Below, one piece after another: positions 1 to 8,568 of a stretch of DNA of 64,000 bases (the first letter of the stretch is position 1; each line of letters opens with the position of its first letter). The DNA is from Eremophila alpestris peregrina (lineage: Eukaryota; Chordata; Aves; Passeriformes; Alaudidae): the NCBI GenBank assembly GCA_009792885.1, contig WMCF01000030.1, forward strand, positions 8,177,684-8,241,683. Direction: 5' to 3'. Made by a program: the position numbers and the translations under genes. Under the pieces are notes generated by a model. That model worked only from the letters and a program-made list of their open reading frames with translations, searched no databases and was not told the DNA's origin.

Positions 1-1305
1 AAAGGACCATGTCCCATTTTCATGTATAGAATATCTTTGTACAGCAATGTGAGAATGGCATAGTGCCCCTCTGTCCCAGTAGTGTGGGGATATCTATTCA
101 AGTTCAGTTTTCACTATTGTATCAAAAGCTTGCAAATGAATTTGTCTTAAAAATGTAATTAGCAGATACTCTTTTTTTTCAGTCCATAGCAGGAGTAAAT
201 AATAAATCTGCATTTCACACTTTTTTTTTTTGTGGGAAGAATTATTTAACTAAAGTAAGGTAAAAGAATAAATAATGATTTATTTTTTTAATTATTCATT
301 TTTTCAAGAGAACTTACTTTTATTTAGAGAATGGAAAACATGGTGTGAGGGGAAAACATAGAAACAGTTACCAACACAAGATGATGAAGCACTAGGAAAA
401 TAACAATGGGTTTAATCTCGTAAAATACAAAATATTTTGCCTTATGATCCCATTATCTCCCCAGCAGGCCAACCCTGCTGGCCCTTGACTTTGATTGTTT
501 CAGGTTAGGGTTTCCATTTTAATGAGGGTAAGAAACCTCAGCTCTGGCTGCCTTCATTTGGAGCTGCAGGGCTGTGGCACTGCTGCTGATCACCATCGCA
601 GTGTCACACGTTACGGAACTGAAAGAACAAGGCTCTTAAAAAATGGATTTCTTTAATACATGGTCACTTTGGGGTCTTCTCTTGCACAAAGGCCAAAATT
701 ATTGCAATGGCCTGATTCAGTCTTCTATCTTTTACTCTACCGTCACTTTATAGTTGGGGATTTTTTGTTTTGTTTTGTTTTAACTGGAAAAAACCCAAGT
801 CTTTATCATGGGTCTGTGCAGCTCCTCTTAGCCAAGCACAGCCTGAAAAAAAGCGCCTTCCTTGATAACCTTCATTTGAAGTTCTCGGCCAGGATTACGT
901 CAATGTTTAACCCCGTCTCTCCGGGGTGGCTGCCTGGCTTCCCGGCGTGGCCAGGACACAGCTGTACAAAACCAGGGATCCGGGCTGGCCACAGCATCAC
1001 TTCGGAAAGCGAGGGGCAGGCGGATGCAGCCCTCCAGACCTGCCTGTCCTGCTTGTCCTGCTCCCGGCAGGACTGACTGAAACTCCACCAGAAATGGGCA
1101 GCGGCGGCTTGTGCCCGGTGAGAAAAGGGGAAAAGCCACTTCCTTGTATCCGTATGACGTTGCAATTGAACTTCCTTGCCATCACAATGCCTTCAATTGC
1201 CCACCAAGCGTTCCTTGCCCACCTGAGAGCATGAGGCCAGGCCTGGCCAGGCTGGGGCCAGCTCTGCGAGTGCCCGGCCGGGACACGGCGGCTCTCTGGG
1301 CTGGA
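1..1305. other. Upstream flank, non-coding
   Basis: No gene is supported here. The first ~650 bases are AT-rich with short T runs. From about 890 the DNA becomes GC-richer and contains scattered CpGs, forming a shoulder well before the main CpG island. Open frames here overlap each other on both strands, have no recognisable domain and mostly run into the minisatellite that follows, so none is called. No tRNA, rRNA or retrotransposon sequence is recognised. Confidence 0.6.
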
Positions 1306-1500
1306 GGGTGCAGCCCTGCAGTGGGTGCAGCCCTGCGGTGGGTGCAGCCCTGCGGTGGGTGCAGCCCTGCAGTGGGTGCAGCCCTGCAGTGAGCGCAGCA
1401 CTTCGGTGGGTGCAGCACTTCGGTGGGTGCAGCTCTGCGGTGGGTGCAGCACTGCGGTGGGTGCAGCTCTGCGGTGGGTGCAGCCCTGCAGTGGGTGCAT
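1306..1500. repeat. 17-bp minisatellite, 11 full units plus a partial
   Basis: Units of the form GGGTGCAGCCCTGCRGT start at 1306, 1323, 1340, 1357, 1374, 1391, 1408, 1425, 1442, 1459 and 1476, with a partial unit from 1493. The 3' half varies in blocks. The first five units are CCCTGC(A/G)GT, the next two CACTTCGGT, then CTCTGCGGT, CACTGCGGT and CTCTGCGGT, and the last returns to CCCTGCAGT. The unit at 1391 has a changed 5' end (GAGCGCAG). Because 17 is not a multiple of 3 and no unit creates a stop, all frames stay open and give false Cys/Gly/Gln-rich ORFs. It lies about 850 bp before the CpG island. Copy number is likely polymorphic (inference). Confidence 0.97.
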
Positions 1501-2344
1501 GGCCGGGCCGCGCAGGATGAGCGTGTGCTGCTCCTCAGCACTGAAAACCCCAACACACGGCTGGGAATGCTGCCAGGACAGACCCGCAGTGCTGCCGCTC
1601 ACCAAAGCCTGCTGCTCCGGGCATGCCGGTGTCCCGCTGCCCCCTCACCCTCCTGGCCATGCTGAGCCACCTCCCCAGTGTGGGGGACAAGGACGGGCCT
1701 GGCACAGCGGTGACAGCTCCATCGCTCTCCCCAGAGCGCACAAGGAGTGAGTATCATCTTCCTTGCTGAGGGTCCGCGCCTTGGAAGGTCTGCAAGTCTT
1801 GACTTAGGACCATTTTCTCATTCGTGAGCGCACGCCACTTTAAAAGCAAGCAAACAAACAAAAAAACACAGGAGCTAAAAATTCTGGCCCGTCTCGCCAT
1901 TAATCTGGAGGGTGTTTTTTGTTTGTTTACATTGCCGAGTAATAAAAACGTAATGTAGGTTTTGCATTTGGAGAAAAATAAGGCGAATGGGAGCTTACTT
2001 AGAAAGGGAGACACGTGTCTGCCTGTCTGTCTGAGCGCAGATGGCCTTGCACTGCAGTCTCGAGGCTCTGAATATAAAAATGAATCACATCAGCCCGCAA
2101 CATTTCCCAGTGTTTCCAGAGTTCTGCTTTCAACGCATATATGAACGTATGTAGCAATGATCTTTGTCGCCCTGACTTGGGTGATGTCATATTTTTCCAT
2201 CAGGATACTGGGTGACAGCACATTTGTAGGCTTTGGGCTAAATGTATAACGAGCATGAAATTTCCTTTAACATCAAGAAAAGACCAAAAGAGAAAAAAGA
2301 CTGTAAAGGTCATATGGAAAAAACCTCCAATAATAAATATGACT
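1501..2344. other. Promoter-proximal upstream flank
   Basis: No coding region is supported. GC content falls and CpGs become rare between about 1750 and 2340. The stretch from about 2080 to 2340 is AT-moderate with a dense, non-repetitive mixture of motifs, including TGATGTCA at 2182-2189 and AAGGTCA near 2304. This texture is common in conserved sequence flanking developmental promoters, but conservation cannot be tested here. Confidence 0.45.
2182..2189 (+). promoter_or_regulatory. CRE/ATF-like site TGATGTCA (upstream copy)
   Basis: TGATGTCA is a one-base variant of the CRE (TGACGTCA) and is bound by some ATF/Jun dimers. The same octamer recurs at 2686-2693, inside the CpG island. Sites this short arise by chance, so the pairing within about 500 bp of a promoter is the only support. 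Confidence 0.3.
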
Positions 2345-2424
2345 TTTGGGGCCGCGCGAGTCTGGCTGTCACCGGGATGAGCCCACCGAGGTAGACACCC
2401 CGGCAACATCCCGATAATCTTATT

Positions 2425-2432
2425 ATTTGCAT
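2425..2432 (+). promoter_or_regulatory. Octamer ATTTGCAT (POU-type site)
   Basis: A perfect ATTTGCAT octamer, the canonical binding site of POU/Oct factors, lies at the 5' edge of the CpG island, about 20 bp before a G-rich run. It is an exact consensus match, but function is inferred only from position. Confidence 0.35.
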
Positions 2433-2450
2433 GACATTAGCCATGAGGCC

Positions 2451-2477
2451 GGGGGGTGGGGAGGGGTGGGGGAGGGG
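2451..2477 (+). other. G-quadruplex-type G-run cluster
   Basis: Runs of 6, 4, 4, 5 and 4 G are separated by single bases (T, A, T, A). This fits the G-quadruplex rule of at least four G-tracts of three or more with short loops. It sits at the 5' edge of the CpG island on the plus strand. Confidence 0.7.
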
Positions 2478-2622
2478 AAGAGGCAAAGAAGGCCGCCAAA
2501 AGCATCCTGGCAGCCCCGGGAGAGCAGCCGAGCCGCTCCGGGCCGTGCCGGGAGCGCGGTGGTGGCCGGGCGGGGTCGGGTGGGGAGCGGCCCCGCCGCG
2601 GCGGGCCGGGGGCTGGGCGCGG

Positions 2623-2627
2623 ATTGG
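2623..2627 (-). promoter_or_regulatory. Inverted CCAAT box (ATTGG)
   Basis: ATTGG within a GCGCGGATTGGCG context is the reverse complement of a CCAAT box, the NF-Y site typical of CpG-island promoters. It is the best such match I noticed in the island. A transcription start would be expected within about 60-100 bp, but none can be placed from sequence. Confidence 0.35.
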
Positions 2628-2685
2628 CGTGCGCAGCTACTCGCGGCGGTGCGGTAGCGGCGCGGGGCCCTGCGGAGCGCGGTAA

Positions 2686-2693
2686 TGATGTCA
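2686..2693 (+). promoter_or_regulatory. CRE/ATF-like site TGATGTCA (island copy)
   Basis: This is the second exact TGATGTCA. It is embedded in a short AT-rich patch (about 2684-2711) inside GC-rich DNA. The patch is followed by TTTACTTTCCAG, which resembles a splice acceptor ending at 2713. Confidence 0.3.
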
Positions 2694-3689
2694 ACTTGTT
2701 ATTTACTTTCCAGCGCCGGGTGACGGCGCAGCGCGAAAGGAGAATCAATCAGCCGCCGGGTGACCCGCCAGGCGCAAAAAACGGCAGCCGGGCGGGGGAG
2801 GGGAAGCACATGGAGCCGCGTTGCATCATCCGCCCGGGGGTGGGGGGGACACGGACGGGACACGGGGACACGCGTGGGACGGGCGCGCTGCGGGCTAGAG
2901 AGTGGCAGCGCTGCTGCCCGCGGGAGTCGCGCCCCGGCGAGACGCAATAAAGCCCGTTTGTGCTGATTCACAGCCCTCCCGGCTCCCGCGCCCCGGGGCG
3001 CTGACTGGGCACCGCCGCCCGCCCCGGAGCGGGGCAGCGGTGGCGGCGCGGGGAGCGCTCCCGCAGCGCCGCACGGGCTGTCCGTCTGCGCCGCTGCGCG
3101 GGACGAGCGGCCGCGTCTCGGGCGGCGGAGCGCGCCCCGCGGTGCCCTGCGCGGACAGCGCCGGCCGCAGCCGCCCGAGCGGGGCCGGGCCGGCCGCGGG
3201 GCCGAGCGTGCGGGGACAGAGGGCGGCCGCGGGCACCGCGCGTCCCCGCGCGCCGGGCCGGCACCAGGGAACGCGGCGCTGCCCGGCGGGCGGGGGAGGG
3301 GCGGGCAGGGCTGCCCTCCGCCTGTGTGCCTGGTTTGTCACCGGGTTTCAGTTGCGGGGGGGTGTCAAAGCACAACATAACCACAGGCGGGGCGAGGGCT
3401 GGCGGCACCCCAGGGCATCCCCGGGGGCGTTGGCGGCGGCGCCTCCTCGAGTTGCGCGTCCCGGCGTGCGGGACCGACGCAGGTGGGGGAGGGCGCGGCC
3501 GGTTCGCCCCCCACCCGCCCCGGCGCTCCCGGTGCGCCCCCTCCCCCGCCGTCCCCTCCCTCGCTCCCGCCCGGAGGCGGCGGCCCCGGGCGCGGCTGTG
3601 GCTCCCCCTCGGCGCTGCTCCCGCCGCCGCCGCGCGTCCGCACCGGCCCCGCCAGCCCCCCCTCACCGCCATTCCGCCCCAAAACTTTC

Positions 3690-3954
3690 CGTTTCCCCCA
3701 TCCCACTCTCCGGGACTTCCTTGTGCCGCCCGTGCGCGCGGAGGGGGGGGAGGAGGCGTGTGCGGCGGCGGCGAGGGGGGATTCGCAGCCTCCTGGCAGG
3801 CTGGCCGGGACCCCGGGGGAAGAGGAGTTGCACCATGCGCGGCAAGTGAGGGAAAGTCTCCGCCAGCAGCAGCGCCGCCGCCCCCCGCAGAAGTTGGGGC
3901 TCTCCCCGCCCGCGGGAGCGGGAGCTGTGCCTTTAACGCCCGCTGTGCCGCGAG
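3690..3954 (+). other. Candidate 5' non-coding first exon, start uncertain
   Basis: The 3' end is supported by a consensus donor: CGAG at 3951-3954 followed by GTGAGT at 3955-3960. The 5' boundary is only a guess at the pyrimidine-rich stretch before the GGGACTTCC motif; transcription could start hundreds of bases earlier. The only ATG noticed close to the donor, at 3835, opens a four-codon frame that ends at TGA 3847-3849. The exon is therefore most likely untranslated, with the real start codon in an exon beyond this window. The downstream sequence up to 64000 holds no recognisable second exon. The gene is not identified. Confidence 0.45.
3835..3849 (+). CDS. Minimal upstream ORF (4 codons) in the candidate 5' UTR
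   Basis: ATG at 3835 is preceded by GTTGCACC (C at -3, no strong Kozak purine) and encodes Met-Arg-Gly-Lys before TGA at 3847. If the candidate exon is real, this is a short upstream ORF about 105 nt before the splice donor. Such uORFs can reduce translation of the main frame (known generally). The moderate start context suggests leaky scanning. It may equally be meaningless. Confidence 0.25.
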   Translation: MRGK

Positions 3955-3960
3955 GTGAGT
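3955..3960 (+). other. Consensus splice donor
   Basis: GAG|GTGAGT matches the vertebrate 5' splice-site consensus (MAG|GTRAGT) at every core position. It is the best donor I found on the plus strand of the island and is followed at once by T-rich, intron-like DNA (4000-4060). Confidence 0.55.
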
Positions 3961-4332
3961 TCCCGAGGCGGATTATTCATCCCGGGGACCCTGTTGTGGT
4001 TTCTTTTCCCCCCGTGTTTTTTGTTGGTTTTTTTTTTTTAATTTTTTTTATTTCCCCTTTTCTCATGCCTGTCCTTCCCGGCGCAGCCCCCCGAGCCCAG
4101 CCCAGCCCGGGGCCCGCTGCCCCCCGGCGTCCCCTCTGCAGCCCGACCCGCCCGGGGGGGAGGGGGTCGCTCAACCGCCGCTTGTTATGACGAAGTTTTT
4201 TGAGCCTGGCCGTTTTCGGGTCTGTTAGGGGGTTTTGGGGGTGTTTTCCTTGGGCCGAGGAGATGTGTGTGTGTGGGGGGCTGCCGTGCCCGTGGCGGGT
4301 GTTTTGCAGCTGCCCCCGGGCAGAGTGACCCC

Positions 4333-4356
4333 GGGGCGTGGGGGAGGGGAGGGGGG
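4333..4356 (+). other. G-quadruplex-type G-run cluster
   Basis: Runs of 4, 5, 4 and 6 G are separated by CGT, A and A. This is a strong quadruplex motif on the plus strand, just downstream of the candidate donor and so at the start of the presumed first intron. Confidence 0.65.
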
Positions 4357-4566
4357 CAGTTTCTCCCTACTTCTGAGACAGTGTTTTAATGTATGAGGGG
4401 TTTATTAAAAAAAAAAAATAAATGCTCGGGGAGGGGGGGAGAGAAATGCGAGGTATTCACGCTCCAGTGTGGAGTTTGCAGAGCCTGGGTGGGGGAGGGG
4501 ATCCCATTCATCGCCAGGGCTTGAATCAGCAGCGGGCGGAGGGGCCGGTCGCTCCCCTACATCGAA

Positions 4567-4589
4567 GTTTACTTCCAAGTAGGTAAACA
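4567..4589. promoter_or_regulatory. Inverted pair of forkhead-type sites
   Basis: GTTTAC at 4567-4572 and GTAAACA at 4583-4589 are opposite-strand copies of the forkhead (FOX) core, separated by 10 bp. They lie in a short AT-rich patch inside the CpG island. The cores match the known consensus exactly; function is inferred. Confidence 0.35.
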
Positions 4590-4909
4590 AGTTCGCTCCT
4601 CGCCCCCCACCCCGTGCCCAGCCCCCCGGAGCCGCGCTGCCCCCGGCCCCGCTCCCAGCGCTGCGGCCGCCGGCGGGGCGGGGGTGCGGGGAGCCCCTCG
4701 GGGCCGGAGCCGCGGGGCCGCCGACCTGTTGCACGTCCCGGGCCGGCGAGCCCAGCCCCGGGGCGGCGGGCGGGCGGGCGCCCTGCCCCCGCGCTGTCAC
4801 CGGGCCGGGCTGGGTCCCCATTTTGTGGTGCGCGTTCAGTCTCGGCGGTGGGGCTGATAGATGGGCTCGGTGCGCGGCTGAATATTGGTGTGGAGTGATG
4901 TAAAGCGAA

Positions 4910-4922
4910 TGACCCTTGACCT
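4910..4922 (-). promoter_or_regulatory. Perfect DR1 nuclear-receptor element
   Basis: The plus strand reads TGACCCTTGACCT, so the minus strand is AGGTCA-A-GGGTCA: two direct half-sites spaced by one base. DR1 is the classic site for HNF4, COUP-TF (NR2F), RXR homodimers and PPAR:RXR (established knowledge). It sits on the right shoulder of the CpG island, about 960 bp inside the presumed first intron, in non-repetitive sequence rich in other motif-like words. Confidence 0.5.
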
Positions 4923-5215
4923 ATTTAATGATATGTTGTCGGGTCCTCGGGCAGGCATCCTGCACCGCGCAACAAGGGGCAAAAACACCAAGCCACACCC
5001 TAAAAGTTCGGCTCGCATATTAATTCCTCAAAGTCGGCATTTAGACGGAATAAAGGCTCCCCTTTATGTGTTGCCTTAACATGCCTCTTTGCTGTTCTCC
5101 ACGAGGATTCGTACGGCGTTTCTCCCTTCCTGACGCACGAACCTTGGAGTGTGGATGTGGATGTGTGCGGTGGGGGAGGGGAGGCGGGCTGTTCGGCGGG
5201 GCTCACCCACCGCCT

Positions 5216-5924
5216 CCTCCAGAAAAAGAACATATTGCAGCATAATGTTGCAGAAACCTAAAATATTCAACTGGTTTGAAACGGATGGTTTGGAATAAAA
5301 TGGAGTGTAGAATTAAAATTTCAAGACTAGTGTTTTAGGCTAATAGTATGAAAATAAACATATTGTACCAGAGGGCGATCTGATTGTAGGTAATAAATAC
5401 AAGGTCTTTACTCTTGACAAATATAATGTCATATCTTTCTTCCTTACCCCATTTATTAGTGGTCTTTTAACCAAGACTACTGGTGTGGATGTATAAGGTT
5501 TAACATTATAGACCTTGTGTACCATGTGACTGCACATGCTGGATTTAGGCCTCTCCCTGTCCTGCAGCCAGTGTTCTGTCATGTACAGAGACATTGGGCA
5601 GGTTTTAAATTAAATATATCCATTCTGTGATAGCAGATGTTGTTGGCAAAGAGGGCTAGATTTGTCTTAGAGTGTGTTTTGGCGTTGTTGGGTTTTTTTT
5701 GTTTGGCTTTTTTAAAAAACAATTACAGATAATAATTGCAACATCTCAACGACAGCAATAGTAAAACAGGGAAGCTTTCCCACGGAAGATTTGTAGAGAG
5801 GGTGGGAGGAAAAAGGAAAGCAAGAGGGGGAGGATGCTATCACATTAAAAATGCGTTAAGCCTTTCTTGTGCTCTGTGTAATAATGGTAAAAGCAGTGGA
5901 GATTTGAGCAGGGCTGCTGTAGTT
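5216..5924. other. AT-rich sequence after the island
   Basis: CpG density drops abruptly and the DNA becomes AT-rich. The first ~120 bp are non-repetitive and could extend the regulatory shoulder. A T-rich low-complexity run lies at about 5680-5720. No exon or gene is supported. Confidence 0.55.
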
Positions 5925-6664
5925 GTCTCAGTGTTTAACACCTTCAATGAGCTATGCAGTAACCAGAGGCAGGGCAACCCTGGGTGTGCAGACTGGGGAA
6001 TGAGAGGCTGGAAAGCAGTGCCAGGAAAGGGACCTGGGGATCCTGGTTGATGGCAAATTGAACATGAGTCAGCAGTGCCCTGGCAGCCAGGAGGGCCAAC
6101 CCTGTCCTGGGGTGCATCAGGCACAGCTGGGCCTGGGAGGGGATTGTTCTGCTCACCTCCAGTGCTGGGGGCAGTTCTGGGTGCCACAATATACAAAAGA
6201 CATTCAAGCTGTTAAAAGAGTCTCTAAAGGAGGACCATGAAGGTGCGAAGGGCCTTGAGAGGAAGCCGAATGAGGAGTGGCTGCAGTCCCTTGGCTTGTT
6301 CAGATAAAAGGAGACTGAGGGGAGACCTTATTGCAGTTACAGCTTCCTCACGAGGGGAAAGAGGGGGAGGCACTGATCGCTTCTCTGTGGTGACCAGTGA
6401 TAGGACGTGAGAAAATGGCCTGAAGCTTGTGTGGGCAAGTTTAGGTTGGATGTTAAGAAAAGCCTCTCCACTCAGAGGGTGGTTGGGCCCTGGAACAGGC
6501 TCCCCACGGAAGAGATCACAGCACCAAGCCTGATAGGGTTCAAGAAGCATTTGGACAACGCTCTCAGGCACATGGTGCAATTCTTGGGGTGTCCTGTGCA
6601 GGGACAGGAGTTGGACTTGATGATCCTTGTGGCCCCCTTCCAACTCATTATTTTCTGTGATTTT
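5925..6664 (+). mobile_element. CR1 LINE, 5'-truncated, plus orientation
   Basis: Matches the 3' part of avian CR1: an 'agggacctggggatcctggt' style segment, the ORF2 C-terminal tail (TTTAGGTTGGATGTTAAGAA, then 'tggaacaggctcccc'), and a 3' end of 'ccttccaactcattattttctgtgat'. Remnants of the reverse-transcriptase polyprotein tail are readable (residues FRLDVKKSL and PWNRLP near 6440-6500), but frames are broken. The left boundary is approximate, since a short segment at 5925-5960 resembles CR1 coding sequence separated by a deletion. It is dead: there is no 5' half and no intact reverse transcriptase. Confidence 0.9.
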
Positions 6665-6904
6665 AAGGTTGGTTTTTTTTCTCCCCCTAAGATGAAAAAG
6701 TGTGTCTCATAAGCAAAGACGATGGAAAATTACACATACATGTTAACACTGGCAACTGCACAACTGTCCAGGTCTCTTAGGACATAAAAAAAGTCCTCTG
6801 CAGATAAGTTATCATCTGAATCCATCCTCAGCCCTTCCCCCACCCAACTGAGTGAGATGACTCCGCTGTTCTCTGTGTCCCTGCTGGGAGTTATGCTACT
6901 GCTT

Positions 6905-6943
<39 letters not shown>

Positions 6944-7053
6944 GTATTCTCCACAATAAGTATCTAAAGAGCAAAAATAAGTTCAGTCATTGCTGGGGAA
7001 GGGGCAGTAGGAATTGTCAGATTTCTGCTCTGCCAGTTTGCCCAGTTTTCACC
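6665..7053. other. Spacer between two opposed CR1 copies
   Basis: About 390 bp with no gene. It contains the longest homopolymer in the window (T35 at 6907-6941). The rest is unremarkable single-copy-like sequence. Confidence 0.6.
6907..6941 (+). repeat. Poly(T) tract, 35 bases
   Basis: An uninterrupted run of 35 T. CR1 elements do not end in poly(A), so this is not the tail of the neighbouring CR1. It could be a slippage-expanded tract or the poly(A) tail of an unrecognised minus-strand insertion. No AATAAA-like signal is visible just upstream on the minus strand. Confidence 0.95.
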
Positions 7054-7270
7054 AAATCATAGAATATGCTGAGTTAGAAGCTCCTGGCCCTGTGCAGGAC
7101 AGCCTCAAGAATCCTACCATGTTTTGAACTCTAATCAGTCTTGGTGCTGTGATCTCTTCCCTGGGGAACCTGTTCCAATGCCCAACCACTCTTATGGTGA
7201 AAAACCCTTTCTTGTTATCTAACCTAAACCTTCCCTGATTCAGTTTCATGCTGTTTTGGTCCTGTCATTG
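7054..7270 (-). mobile_element. CR1 LINE 3' fragment, minus orientation
   Basis: Reads in reverse from the 3' octamer region ('tcatagaat' at the left end) through 'cctgtgcagg', 'cagtcttggtgctgtgatc', 'cctggggaacctgttccaatg' and 'ttatctaacctaaacc'. It shares the 'cctgtgcagg(g)acag/ccag' word with the CR1 at 5925-6664, which suggests a related subfamily. Only about 215 bp remain; the right boundary is approximate. Confidence 0.85.
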
Positions 7271-8496
7271 ATTGTTGGATGGGCTTTTCTCATTTTTGTG
7301 ATGATGGGGACCAGAAGTAGACGTGCTGTCCACTTGATATGTCTAATGTGCCTCGGCTCCTGGAAGAGCTTCCTGAATGGAGAGTCCTTCTCTGGCAGCA
7401 GCAGCTGTTAAAAGGCCTGTCATGTCATCCCTCTGCTCAGGAGGAGTATAGAAGAATGTCTCTCAGTGTGGATGGGATCTTATTTCTCAGTAGCTGAGAT
7501 AAGCTAGCAGTGTGATACGCTTAGGATTTAGCAACATGCCCAGTTTGGTTCATTGTGGAGATGAGGCTGGAAAAGCCATCCCAGGTTTTAGGTTTGGGTT
7601 GCTGGGTGATTGCTGTGAGTAGCGGGGTCGGTGTGCGCTTAGTGCTGCTAGCCCTTGCTCTTTGCTGCTGCTCAGAGCCCAGAGTTACAATTCATGCTGT
7701 ATTAAACTGATGCTGTTTGTATTTTAGTGGTGCCAAGGGGCTCCCATTCAAATCAGGGCCGTTTGGGGAATATTGTAGATGGTGGTTCTCACCCTAAACA
7801 GGTTGTAATGTAAGTGAGGGAGATAAAGCCAGGAGGGTAAATGCTGGAAAAAACTGACTCAGGGGAGCAGCAGTTGATTGTAGTGCCCTATCTGTGGGAC
7901 CACGGTGTGATCTCAGCTGGTAGGAGAGAGGAGAGTTGTTAACACCTGGCAGCACTGCTGCTGCTGCTGGTAAATCTGCTCTGCCCAAAGAGGGTGGGTG
8001 TCATAACGTGATCCATATCCTGGATTTGCTTTACTACTGCTCTTTTCATTCCTAGTATTTTAGATTATGTACACCAGCCTGCCCATAAAGTGATGCAGGT
8101 TTTGTAACTCTTGGGACTGCTTCTTTTTTTCATAATCTTCATTATGAGGCAAGATGGAAGTAATTTTGTAAACTCCTTTTTCAGCTGCTAAATTAAAACT
8201 CCACTCCCTCTTCCCCTCCCTCATCTTGCCTATTTTTAGTTAGGAGGAAATAGCTGACCTCTTTACAGCAAGAACCCAGACCCCCTGGGTGCCATTTATA
8301 GGTTTATACCAAATGGCCTACTTGGACAAGTTGGTTGAAATTAAACAAAAACATTGGAACTACAGCTGAACATAGGAATAGCAGCCTTCCTTTCAGTACA
8401 AAATCTGTCATTTTAATGATACTGAAACAAGCATACAAAGGTGAAAAATAAGGTTTAGGTTATTTTTCTTCAGTATACAAGAGAATATTTTAAAGA

Positions 8497-8568
8497 TTTT
8501 TTTGGGTTTTTTTTTTGTTTGGTTTGGTTTTGGGGGTTTTGTGGGGTTTTTTTGTTTTGTTTTTTGTT
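8497..8568 (+). repeat. G/T-rich low-complexity run
   Basis: The plus strand is almost only T and G, with G tracts of 2 to 5 between T tracts. It probably arose by slippage and decay of a T-rich tract. Confidence 0.75.

Larger units (their letters stand above)
2345..5215. promoter_or_regulatory. CpG island, probable promoter of an unidentified gene
   Basis: CpG dinucleotides are dense from about 2345 to 5215, with only short AT-rich dips near 4010-4060 and 4380-4430, in a window otherwise depleted of CpG. The core, about 2500-3960, is extremely GC-rich with many GC boxes, and the 4620-4830 block is similar. CpG islands of this length usually mark promoters of widely expressed or developmental genes (established knowledge). 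The start site is not defined: I see no clear TATA box, as expected for a CpG promoter. A strong plus-strand splice donor at 3954/3955 indicates rightward transcription. Long open frames inside are a by-product of stop-poor GC-rich sequence. The gene itself is not recognised. Confidence 0.88.

Noticed and set aside
1111..1750. Overlapping Cys/Gly/Gln-rich open frames on both strands
   Set aside because: They are readings of the 17-bp minisatellite, whose unit length keeps all frames open; no start context, domain or codon pattern supports a protein.
2684..2713. Splice acceptor-like TTTACTTTCCAG ending at 2713 inside the island
   Set aside because: The upstream donor candidate (GCG|GTAATG) is poor and would give an impossibly short intron; more likely a coincidental pyrimidine-rich word.
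2456..4190. Long Pro/Arg/Ala-rich open frames (up to 315 codons) in the CpG island
   Set aside because: GC-rich DNA rarely forms stop codons. The frames overlap in several phases on both strands, several begin at GTG rather than ATG, and none has a recognisable domain.
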